Source of the DNA: Owenia fusiformis
Lineage: Eukaryota; Annelida; Polychaeta; Sabellida; Oweniidae
Assembly: GCA_903813345.2 (NCBI GenBank)
Contig: CAIIXF020000007.1
Span: 22,805,564 to 22,869,563 of the forward strand
Direction: 5' to 3'
Length of the DNA stretch: 64,000 bases
In this document: piece by piece, positions 54,601-64,000 of the stretch
Layout: every line of letters starts with the position of its first letter
How positions within the stretch are numbered: position 1 is the first letter of the stretch
Position numbers and translations under genes: made by a program
The notes under the pieces: model-generated
The model's database searches: none
What the model was told of the DNA's origin: nothing
The model's input: only the letters and a program-made list of their open reading frames with translations

Positions 54601-57600
54601 ATATAAGAACAATGTTTGACCAGGGACATTTCCGGATGACCCAGCAAACATATGGCTAAACAGACGACTAATTTGTGAAGGCCTAAACTACCTTACCAGC
54701 CAGATTCCTTGCCAGCTAACCATATGTACAACTTGCCAATATTTCCTATGGATATTAATGTATCTTATGGAAAAGAAAAATTAGCCCAGAAATTCCATCA
54801 TGTGAGGTATTTAGATTTAGGTCCAAATTTATCTTGACCTCTACTGTGGCCATTCTGTGGAAATAAAGAAAAATATTCCAGCGGTATGATTATTTTGAGG
54901 GGCTGGTACAAAAATAGATATTTCATTTAAGTACAGCTTACCTTGGCCAAAAACAAATTAAAAACAGAAGAAAACAACATTGTGTTATGCCAAAATTAAG
55001 GGTAGATTTTACTCTTGCAGTACAGTCTAGAATCCAAAAAGATATCCTGAGAATTTTGTTGATATGGTTTTTATCAAGTCAAGATAATAAAATATATATC
55101 AAGCTTCTCTTTATAGTGCTACTCAATGTTACCTACTCAATCAATTCATTATTTTATTTATTTTGATTAAATGGAATACTTTTGAGGAAACACTGATACT
55201 TTGGCCCATTATAAATGCAGGCCTGGCCAAATATGGATCCCGACTCGACTGATATATTTACCACTTTTTTTAAAAATAGGTCCAGTAAATGCCATTTAGA
55301 GAAGGAATCTCTGATGACGAGCCATATCCATAAATTTTTGTACACTGACTCCATCTAATAGTAATTTGTTAAAGGCTTATATTGTAACATATATTTCCAA
55401 ATGGTTTAGGATGCACACTGTGATCAATACAGTATATCATGAAATAGAAATGTGCGATGAGTACCCGTATGATCAATACATGTTATCTTCGTTATAAGAG
55501 CTATAGTGGGAAACATGAACGCTACAAAGTGCTACCGCGTAATTAGATTCTGTAGGGAGCTTAATCGTATGCTCCAACATGACTCAAGAAATTATCATTG
55601 TTGGCCTAGTGATCAATCACAGCAGATATTGCATTACAGTTTATTACATTCGAAGTCTAACAGTGTATCCTATCTGAAGAAATATGATTTTATAGAAATC
55701 GACTCTGTAGCTTCAACTCATAGGAGTTTTTTTATTTATTTATTTTTTTCTATTTATTTATTTATTCATATATATTTCAACATCAAATGTACAGTAAACG
55801 GGTGACACTTCTCACGTATATTCCCGTGTTTATAATCAAACATGAAATGTACAGATTGGGGATCTGCTTGTGTGATAAATGCTACTATCTATGTCTGACT
55901 AATAATGCAAATGCGAGTAGGTAGTTACCAGTTTCACCACCAGGTGGCTCGCTCGGGTCAGATAGAATGGGGGTATAGTAGAAAGTTCCCTTTAACTTAA
56001 ATTACATAGGTTTTAGTGGTTCAATTTCTATATAGCCCTTTTGTATCTAATAGTTATGCAAATTAAAGTATGTCCAGTAAAAGCAAATGTTATATGTCCA
56101 ATACAAGAAAAGATATTTCACTTTTTGTGATTTTGTAATATGGGGTCTATGGGGAATCAACCCGAACTAGAATTTTGAATATTTAATGACGTAAATCAAG
56201 ATCATTTCTACTCGCATTTAGTCTATTATGTGTTGAGACGTTTTATATAGATGTTCAAAATGAAGATGCTCAAGTTTGCATTTTATACAACCCTGAAGAC
56301 CTATCAGCAAATTGTACTATCCTCTGATATTAACAGATAATTTTAAAGTTTGACTTTCACAGATAAATTGATAAGTTTTGATACTTATGAGATCTTAACA
56401 ATCTCAAATGTTCTTTTCATGACCTTTTATGAAAATTTTATTGTGAAACGAATGTCAATTATTTTTCTGATTATAAATGTAAGAAGAATCATTTCTGATT
56501 TTAAGAGAGTAGAAGCTATTGTGAATTGTCATTGAATATGTAATATTACATAACTGTACCATCTTAAAAATAAATAAATAAGCATGTTCTTTTTACATTC
56601 TTTTTGGAAATTGGAAAGATGATGACTCAACAGATAATACTGCTGTTTTCTCAATCTGGAGGAGATATCATCATGCCCATAATACTCATATTGCTTTAAT
56701 TTCACATATGATGTGAATTTCTAGCACACTTCATGCATTTAGACTTTGGTTTAGCCATCACCATGACTTAGGGTCTTATTTATATTACTAACTCTTCGTT
56801 TGAGTAAAATATTTGATGGTTTTAGCAGTATAATATACTTTTTGAAAGATACGTGAGATGATAATCCTGCCAATTAAAATGACCATAACTCCAGCCCAAA
56901 CAGTAAAGCATTCAGTCATTCCATTGTAATATAATAAATTTCATTAAACACAGATCCTAAAATTATGTTTCTATGCGGCACATTTTAATTTTGCATGATT
57001 CTGAACTTTTTGAAATGCGGTTACATAATTTGCATTTTCCCTGCATAATTTTGCATTTTTTGCTGCATAATTTCATTTTTGCCTGCAGAATTCTAGGATT
57101 TGTTATCAAACCACTGTTTAAAAATTCACCAGTCATAAAAACAAAATTTATACTTTATGAGACTTTCCAGTGAATCACAGACATAAACAGTTGTGTTAAA
57201 CAGTACCTGGTTGTCGAGATCCAGGGTTAGGTTGTTCCTGAGATGCTGTGTTGCATTATACTCCCCACTTCCATTCTCATTGACGTCAAGGGCATGCTGG
57301 ATGGGAGTCCTAAACCCACCTAACCTCGAACTTTCCAGATTCATTGCACTATCTGAAAAACACAAGTTGAGGGTTTGAGGATTTTCGGGGAAATGTATAA
57401 TTAATATACCAAAAGTACATTATTTTCTTATCATAATCTTACAAATCATTCAAATATGGCATTATAAACATAAAATTCTTAGAAATCAGACAATTTGTCT
57501 GTTCTAAAACTTCCTAAGAGGCAAATCGTTTGCATTGATTGGCATCATAGAATTAATAGAACTCTTACTATAATTTAGAAATGTCTTATTAAATCATCAC

Positions 57601-58917
57601 TAACAAATTAATTCCATACCTTAATATCATTCTCAGAAATATAAAAAATATCAAATAAAACAGAATACATGCAACCTGGTTCATCTAGACTATTTTCAGC
57701 TTTATATTTAAGGTGCAAATGCATTAAATGAAGTATATTTATTAGAAAAATGTAAGGGTTACAAATACTTCTTTGAATTGAGTTTAGCAGAACTAGGCGA
57801 GTTATTGATTTCTCTGTCCAACAGACAAATCCTACAACATTTTTCATGAAGAAGACCATGCTTGAAGACAGAAGTAATATGAGGTTTTATCTGAGATCTT
57901 ATTAATAGAAAACTGTGTAAAATGAAAAAACTCCATCAGTTTCTACCTCTTAACTCAAATGTAATAACCTTGAATTTCCCGTTACATGAAATCTTAATAA
58001 TCTCAAATGTGGGAGCAGGGGGTTGAAACATGATCACCACAATTTACCAAGCTAGCAATCAAGTTCAATACCAAATGTAAAATATGGTAGACATTGACAA
58101 TTATGGCAAATTCTGTGAGTTTCAAACATTCCTTCAATGATCCTTTACAGTCAATTGTGAAAATAATGTAATGTGTCATGATAATTTCAGTAAACAATCT
58201 TACTACATGTATATACGCTTGATTATAGAAATTTCTTACTACATATTGATACTAATTATGCAGGGAGGAATTCTCATTTATAGATTTTCAGACTCTCTGC
58301 AATAACATTATGTATTAGAATGTTCCACACATGAATCAATACAGAATGACGTAGAATGAATTATTTCATAATTGCTTCTTTCATTCTCGTAATAATATGG
58401 TTAAATATCATTGCTAATTTGAAAGGGAAAAGAGAGAAAATTGTATTGATATGCAATGTAATCATAATTTTATTACATTCTGCACATTTTGGATTTGCAA
58501 TGCCTCTTGAGGCATGATTCTACTTGAACTATTTTCTTATTTGTTATTTTCACTAACTATAGTTTGAAACAAAATTATGTTCTCACGGATCCACATTGTG
58601 AATCACCACGTATGTTCAAACATTTCAAAAAAGAAAATAAGAAAAATCCCATGGAATAGCTCCTGTCAGGCAGATAGATTCAGAATTAGTAGAGATCAGA
58701 GACGCTACGCTAATTCACTGATTCTGTTTTATATTTGAACAGTTGGGGGTTGCCTGTTGTTTTGCCCCTTACCACGCATAAATCCTATCAAGTATTTACC
58801 TCGTTAAAATTACCATTGAATTTTACCTGTTAACGAAGCAAGTTCACCTGTGTATGTTAGGTTGTTAATGGTAGCATCCATGTTATCACTCAAACCATGG
58901 TTAGATGGGCTCAACAT
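39687..58917 (-). CDS. RUSC2: RUSC homologue: RUN and SH3 domain protein
   Basis: Adaptor-like cytoplasmic protein; vertebrate RUSC1/2 work in vesicle traffic and bind AP-4 and Rab proteins. The minus-strand exons are 58917-58827, 57352-57207, 52636-48211, 45970-45716, 45490-45281, 44711-44603, 44143-43958, 43660-42467 and 39879-39687. All phases match and give about 2,269 residues, longer than vertebrate RUSC2. An in-frame TGA precedes the ATG. Residues 1-1640 are Ser-rich and disordered, with a Cys/His cluster (CTCETC...HPHH...FCGC) and KKKSVKFAEEN near 1450-1530. The RUN domain (about 1640-1850) starts at VEEINIVV, with the LCPVILHIL and WFSYLL blocks. A 15-residue repeat lies at about 2004-2070, a PPKKPPR proline motif near 2190, and the C-terminal SH3 (CHYV...LSYQKGDVLEIL...WIICTNG) ends the protein. 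Poly(A) signal AATAAA at 39428-39433. Orthology to RUSC1 versus RUSC2 is unresolved. Confidence 0.88.
39955..40260. repeat. Two tandem ~120-bp units rich in AAGGTCA
   Basis: Each unit has GAAGGTCATTNAAGGTCAA, a GTTAGATTTGA/GTCAGATTTGA block, a GAGCTTNTA/GAACTTGTAG block, a GATTTTGAAAAA-like tract and an ATTTGAAGCAAGTTGA-like end. It is the same family as 31530-31695 and runs into the 163-bp array. Confidence 0.65.
40261..41395. repeat. Tandem array, about 7 units of ~163 bp (last RUSC intron)
   Basis: AAAATCCAAAATGGC recurs at about 40388, 40551, 40726, 40888, 41047, 41210 and 41373, a period of 159-175 bp. Each unit also carries a CCAGAATGCCAAAAAACTAA block, TCTAGATTTTCA, ATCATCCCTGAAAATTTGAA, ACGGTTCACCTG and CGTAGACAAGACTTTACAG. 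Units are very similar to each other, so the array is recent or homogenised. Related diverged copies lie at 1-290 and 36.2-36.6 kb. Confidence 0.9.
41396..42115. repeat. Terminal portion of the array family with GACGGACG run and hairpins
   Basis: This continues the family with CAAAATGGCCGACAGGAAG, ATCCCTGAAAATTTGAAGG and a GGACGGACAGACGGACG run (about 41875-41910). It closes with a hairpin formed by GGCCCCACACTATGTGGTGGGGAC (41930-41953) leading into ATAAAAA. A second degenerate end with GTCAACCACCGTCAACC and TGTCCCCACTTTTTGGTGGTGACA lies at 42030-42108. Confidence 0.6.
45971..48210. other. RUSC intron 3, no feature recognised
   Basis: AT-rich intron between the large exon and the pre-RUN exon. 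The open frame of the large exon continues past its donor at 48210 to a stop at 47993, but that tail is intronic because the donor and downstream phase fit well. Confidence 0.5.
52637..57206. other. RUSC intron 2, no gene recognised
   Basis: A 4.6-kb intron. It contains a TTTATTTA microsatellite-like run around 55730-55775 and poorly conserved TTTGCAT/GCATAATT words around 56985-57085. No protein-like frame or clear transposon ends were found. Confidence 0.5.
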
Positions 58918-60385
58918 TATGTGTAGAAATCAACAAACTGATCCTCACAATAAAGATATCTCTCATTATATAGTATCTTACCATCTATATCAATCGAACC
59001 TTTTCAGGTAAATAGGGTGATAAAGTGAACTAAGAAATATATGTGATTGTAACTGGCGATGTAGCAAACATAACAGTGTAAAATCAGAGAGGAAATACAA
59101 CTTGGCAAATGTCAGGCTAAACTCTGTTCTCTTACATTAGTCAGGTTAAAAATAAAGGCTTGATAGGTAAAAGGTTCATATGCTGCAATATCTAAACAAA
59201 CACACCCAGCAAAAACATCCCATTTTCAGACATCAACCTGTCTGCTATGATAGTACATGTGGCACATATGTGAATGGATATTCAAAAATACTCATATCAA
59301 ATTATTCAAAGAAGGGGGTCTACCAAATGTCTTAAAAATCTTATAAATAATTACTTTCAAAACGTGAGTGCAAATTTTACCATTGGGTTTCAAGAGACCC
59401 CTGACCTTGGCTGGCAGTATGCATCACCGCAACAACTTTTAAAAAATTCATATTCATATTAATCTAAATTCTTGAGGTTAGAATGCTAACAAGGTTCAAA
59501 GCTTGTGGCAATTATTTAATAACATAACCTTTCAAAGAAAAATGCATTTGTACTAAGTACCTCCATACATAACACATAACTCCACTATTGGCATCAATAA
59601 TTTGTTTTCCTCTAAGATGTTCATGACCACAATCAATTACCACATTATTTTATATACGTACAGAAGGTTAAAAGATTGATTATTGAATAAGAACTTGAAA
59701 TAACCTTTTTGAATCATAATTTTACAAGCTTTAGGATTGCTGCCATTTTGAATTTTGCAGACGAGAGGGGGATGCGAAAAGAACGGAACGGCCTAAACTG
59801 ACCAATGAGTGCACTGAACGAAACACTTAGTACAGAGTCGGGGAATTGATCTCGAATATAACCCAGCTGAAGCATTGACTTTGTTCACAGTTTATAGAAG
59901 GCATGAATACAGTCATGTTCGAATGAGCAGTAATTCATACTAATGCATAGCATTCATCCTCACATGTTTTTGCTGCAAAAATTAAGAAAATCGGTTCAGA
60001 AATAAGCAAGAAATGAACTCATCAATGCATGAAAATGGTTCAGAAAAAATGCATTTCAATATTCTAGTTCTCATAGAAACCAATGATACAATAATATCTA
60101 AAACATAATATATTCTTCCTTCCTATTATGGTTAGGCAATCAACATTGATTGATTTTTGAAGTTCAGCATATTTAGAAAAGATTGACAAAGAAATTTTTT
60201 TTCAATTTTTTCAAAAAATATTTGCAACCTGAGTGAGTCCTAATGACATCACTTAGGTTGCAAAATATTATGCTAAAACATTGAAGTGGCCCATTAAACA
60301 TGACATTTTATTATTGAAATAGTGTATCCTTTGTTCAATCTTTGTATTGGTGCAGTTAAAAAGATAATCTTATTTGAAATGTATG
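58918..60385. other. Upstream region of RUSC
   Basis: Non-coding. The only regulatory-like spot is a minus-strand AAAATGGCAGC (59738-59750), a YY1-type motif often found at transcription starts, in a locally GC-richer patch (59740-59830). A 5' UTR exon could start there, but this is speculative. Confidence 0.25.
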
Positions 60386-60387
60386 GT

Positions 60388-61208
60388 GGATATAGAGGAT
60401 ATCCTATGATTTATGAGTGATATGATTTTTATCCACAAATGGATATGATATCTGCACGAGTGAGCGTAGCGAGAGAGTGCAGATATCAATATCCATGAGT
60501 GGATTAAAATCATATCACGAGTAAATCATAGGATGTTCTTTTTATTCCATAGTTAAAGTCATCATCAGAATCGTTTAATTCGAATTTTCCAAACGATCCG
60601 GTAATGTTGACACTTAGCCTCGTTTTGAGTCTGAAGTAGCAAAAATCCATAAACCATCGCATACGGCGCCGTATGTCATGGCTAAAAAACCGTATGCTAT
60701 GGTTAAGTGAAAATTTGTCAAAAATATCATATTTTACCACTGATTACAAAAATACCGTTTTTATTTTCACATGTTATCCTATGAATATTATGCTAACTAT
60801 GGAATAAATAGAGGATATCCTATGATTTATGAGTGATATGATTTTTATCTGCACGAGCGAGCGTAGCGGGATATCAATATCCATGAGTGGATTAAAATCA
60901 TATCACGAGTAAATCATAGGATGTTCTTTTTATTCCATAGTTAAAAGTCATCATCAGAATCGTCGGAAATTAAGTTATTTAATTCGAATTTTCCAAACGA
61001 TCTGGCGATGTTGACACTTAGCCTCGTTTTGAGTCTGAAGTAGCAAAAACCCATAAACCATCGCATACGGCGCCGTATGTCATGGCTAAAAAAACGTATG
61101 CTATGGTTAAGTGAAAATTTGTCAAAAATATCATATTTTACCACTGATTACAAAAATACCGTTTTTATTTTCACATGTTATCCCAAGAATATCATGCTAA
61201 CTATGGAA
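60388..61208. repeat. Tandem pair of a ~410-bp MITE-like element
   Basis: Two copies (60388-60806 and about 60808-61208) share almost all their sequence. Each has an inner palindrome (CCTATGATTTA...TAAATCATAGG around GAGCGTAGCG) and a second inverted pair (TTTATTCCATAGTTA and TAACTATGGAATAA). The second copy lacks about 45 bp of the palindrome loop and gains about 15 bp near 60965. Confidence 0.8.
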
Positions 61209-62053
61209 TAACATGGAATATTTGATGATTAAAAAATTTCATCTTTTTTTGGAAAAATGGCGGGAAAATTTGAATATCCAAGAAATGAAAAGCTGACAAA
61301 AATCTCTAAAATAACTTTTAAAGTCATGACAAATAGTAAATGAATGATAAAAACATATTTTCAAACTTTACATGGGGAGAAGAGAAGAGAAGTTCATTTA
61401 ACAACCTAGGAAAGAAAGCCTTCCTATTCTTGCATATATATCAGCTAAGGTTATTTTGTAGGTCGAGGGTTTAAGAAATTCTTTGCTTAGATTATTCGCT
61501 TCATATTGTTAAGGTTATTCTATAGGTTAAGGGTTAAGATGGCTCAGGTGAGTCTACTAGATTAATTGGTCTGTATCTTGTAAAATAACAGAAAACAACC
61601 CACTTCAAAATTGGTTAAAGGCGGAACTTGTGATTCATGTATCTCATGGTTTCTATAAATTAACCAAAGGCCAATAACAGAATGTTCATGTAATATGTTT
61701 TTTCAATGCTGCTCTGATACTTATATTATGTCTGCAGTATTAAGTAGTATTACATACCTAGCGAAGCATTTGTATTGAGGTCAATGGAGCTATACTTTTC
61801 GCTTGGCCTGCGGTTTTTGCCCAGGCATTAATATACACCTCAATATTGCAATAACATATTTGAATATACACTTTGCTATTAATGTACATGTACGTATCTA
61901 ATAAATAACATATTTGAAGAAAAAAATTAATTTCTGTTTTTTGTATATCTCGTATATATTTTTGTACATTTGCTTTAGTTAGTATTCGTAGTTTACAAGT
62001 GTGTAATCATATTATGATACTAAATGTTAATAAAAGTTACATATATATGTACC

Positions 62054-62888
62054 CACAGGCTGGTATCGAAAGATTTGTCCGCTGTGACGGAGCATGCTAT
62101 TTTTCATAGAAACACTAGAAATGCTTCACGATTTATTTTTGAACTCATATGTTTCGTTATATCAAAGATAATTACTTACTCCATGCAATGGATATATCAT
62201 TTGCGTGTAACCTTCACTTCTGTTTGAAGTCCAATAACGCTAGGAGTAAAATCTATTGCAAAAAGGCGCCAGAGTATCAAACTCTAAAATGTACCATTTC
62301 TTTTTTAACTTTTTAATGGCATGATATAGTGACACGATAATATTAACATATGTTTTCAGCATAACTCTGAATGTATTAATGATATATTAATGCATTGGGT
62401 CTTTTTAATTTTTTTTTTAAAAAATAATATTAATATTTTTTGTCCGCTGTGACGGAGCATTTTCACAGTTCACATTTGCAACTGCTCCGTCACAGCGGAC
62501 AAAAAAATTAAACATTATTTTTTATAAAAGAATTAAAAAGATCAAAAAACATTAACATCTCATTGAGACCTTCATAGTTATGCTGAAACCATGTGTAAAT
62601 ATTATCGTGTCACTACATCGTGCCATTAGAAAGTTAAACAAGAAATGGTACATTTTGAAGTATGATACTCCGACGCCATTTTCAATAGCTTTTCTTCCCA
62701 GCGTAATTGGACTTCAAACAGAAGTGAAAGTTACCCTCAAATGATATATCCATTGCATGGAGTAAGTAATTTTGTATGGTATGACGAAAGATATGAGTTA
62801 AAAAATAAATCGTGAAGTTTTCTTAGGTGTTTTTATGAAAAATAGCATGCTCCGTCACAGCGGACAAATATTTCGATACCAGCCTGTG
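62054..62888. mobile_element. 835-bp foldback element with 5-bp target duplication
   Basis: CACAGGCTGGTATCGAAA at the left end pairs with TTTCGATACCAGCCTGTG at the right end. The arms pair across about 400 bp each. GTACC flanks both ends (62049-62053 and 62889-62893). The 20-mer TTGTCCGCTGTGACGGAGCA occurs near both ends and again as an inverted pair at the centre (about 62441-62509). It is non-coding. Confidence 0.88.
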
Positions 62889-63018
62889 GTACCGTAAGTG
62901 ATCTTGAAATGTTGCCTCTTGTACTTTATCATTGTGTATCATGTCATAATCCAATCTATCTCCATGTATCAATTATTAATACTTACACATGATTACATAA
63001 CTTTTTCAAGGCATTTAA

Positions 63019-63702
63019 CCTTTACCATGCTGCCTTATTTCAGCAAATATATCCCACGCAACTGGCTTATTTTTCAAAGAGTGCAAAAAATGATTAAATA
63101 ATTAATATCTCAATAACTACTGAATGAATCTGGATAAAATTTTCACAAAGGGAAGATACAGTGGCCTGGCTCATGAAAAAAATGTTCTCATGAATTTATT
63201 CGTACATTAACACGACTGGGCATAAATATACCATGAATACTCCTCCGGAATCCGCCGCTCCGCCTCTTCGTCTGGTCAGAATCCAAATCTGAACTTGCAG
63301 CGATCGAATGTTCAATTTTTCAATTCAGAAAATATTCTAGTTTCTATTTTCGATGACCGTTATCGGCTTCCAAGAGCCTAAAGAGCTCGAAATCGTAATT
63401 CATTTCCTCCACATTTTCGTTGTGATCGTATTTGTCCGCCATTTTGTACGATTCGTTCACTAAAAACGACTAAAACACTGTTTAAATTGTTGAATTGAGA
63501 ATTATTTTTCGAAATATCGCCATTTCTAGGTCAACAGGAAGTCATGTTAGGCACTGAATATATCGGGCAATCTAATTGGACAATACGAATGGCGCGAAAA
63601 AGTAAAGTTTTTAAAAGTTTGAAATCGGGCGTACGGGTCCGCCGGCAGTTGTGAGAGACATTTTAGTCTCGGCGGACTCGTCCGCCGGCAGCACGCTAAA
63701 GG
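63019..63702. mobile_element. piggyBac-like element, internally deleted
   Basis: TTAA stands on both sides (63015-63018 and 63703-63706), the piggyBac target site. The left end reads CCTTTACCATGCTGCC and the right end, inverted, CCTTTAGCGTGCTGCC. The right subterminal region has a GC-rich palindrome (CGGCGGAC...GTCCGCCG). At 684 bp it is too short for a transposase, so it is a non-autonomous derivative. Confidence 0.75.
63344..63442 (-). pseudogene. Possible N-terminal remnant of a piggyBac-type transposase
   Basis: A 32-codon frame begins at ATGGCGGAC in good start context, about 260 bp inside the right end of the piggyBac-like element. It is acidic (MADKYDHNENVEEM...). The frame stops at 63344. 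A following stretch of another frame is Ser/Asp-rich, then basic, which would fit a decayed transposase N-terminus. No catalytic domain remains. The attribution rests on position inside the element. Confidence 0.35.
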
Positions 63703-63706
63703 TTAA

Positions 63707-64000
63707 TATCCTAGATTATTTGATCTAGACCTACATCAACTAGATTCCTAATGTTTCAGTAGTTCCAAGATATTCAGACTCATTGGAAAGTAATATCAGA
63801 AGATCAAATTTGGCAATGTGGAGGAATATCAAATTAATAATGATTATCATTATGACAGACGTTAGAGTATTTTGATATATATTATGATTATATATCATTC
63901 TGATACTCTGCATCTTTCTGTTTCACTAGAAACATGGCTGAGAAGAAATGAGATGTCATGGTTAATCGTGACGTGATTATATTTGAAAATTACATGTTTG
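63707..64000. other. Non-coding edge of the window
   Basis: AT-rich, no recognised feature. Confidence 0.4.

Overview
The window is animal nuclear DNA. It is AT-rich, its genes are split by GT-AG introns, and most of the space between exons is transposon debris. The gene content points to an invertebrate, most likely a lophotrochozoan (mollusc, brachiopod, phoronid or annelid grade): a NIT-domain receptor guanylate cyclase, an NR1-type nuclear receptor of E75/Rev-erb character, many foldback elements, and a chromodomain-free LINE with an intact polyprotein. I cannot name the species. All exon models come from reading splice sites, phase and family motifs by eye.

Layout. 1-12.6 kb is a repeat province: a CR1/L2/Jockey-type LINE with a 3' poly(A) tail (about 0.8-4.15 kb), several foldback palindromes, a tRNA-derived SINE-like stretch, and no recognised host gene. 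12.9-17.7 kb (+) holds a five-exon nuclear receptor. Convergent to it, 18.7-28.6 kb (-) holds a four-exon MFSD4-type sugar transporter. Its 7-kb third intron carries a 1.7-kb minisatellite and has palindrome-rich arrays pressed against both splice sites. 31.0-35.5 kb (-) holds an eight-exon NIT-domain guanylate cyclase. 39.7-58.9 kb (-) holds a nine-exon RUSC (RUN and SH3 domain) gene encoding about 2,270 residues, mostly from one 4.4-kb exon. Its last intron carries a tandem array of about 163-bp units. 60.4-63.7 kb holds a tandem MITE pair, an 835-bp foldback with a 5-bp target duplication, and a 684-bp piggyBac-like derivative bounded by TTAA.

How the genes relate. They are ordinary single-copy metazoan genes with no evident shared pathway, not an operon or defence cluster. 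Three run on the minus strand head to tail (RUSC, NIT-GC, MFSD4) and the receptor faces them. The most notable biology is in details: the cyclase has lost one of its two metal-binding aspartates but keeps all other catalytic residues, like a soluble-cyclase beta subunit; the receptor's ligand domain ends without a visible activation helix; the RUSC protein has a 15-residue repeat between its RUN and SH3 domains; and several repeat families show clear terminal structure and target duplications.
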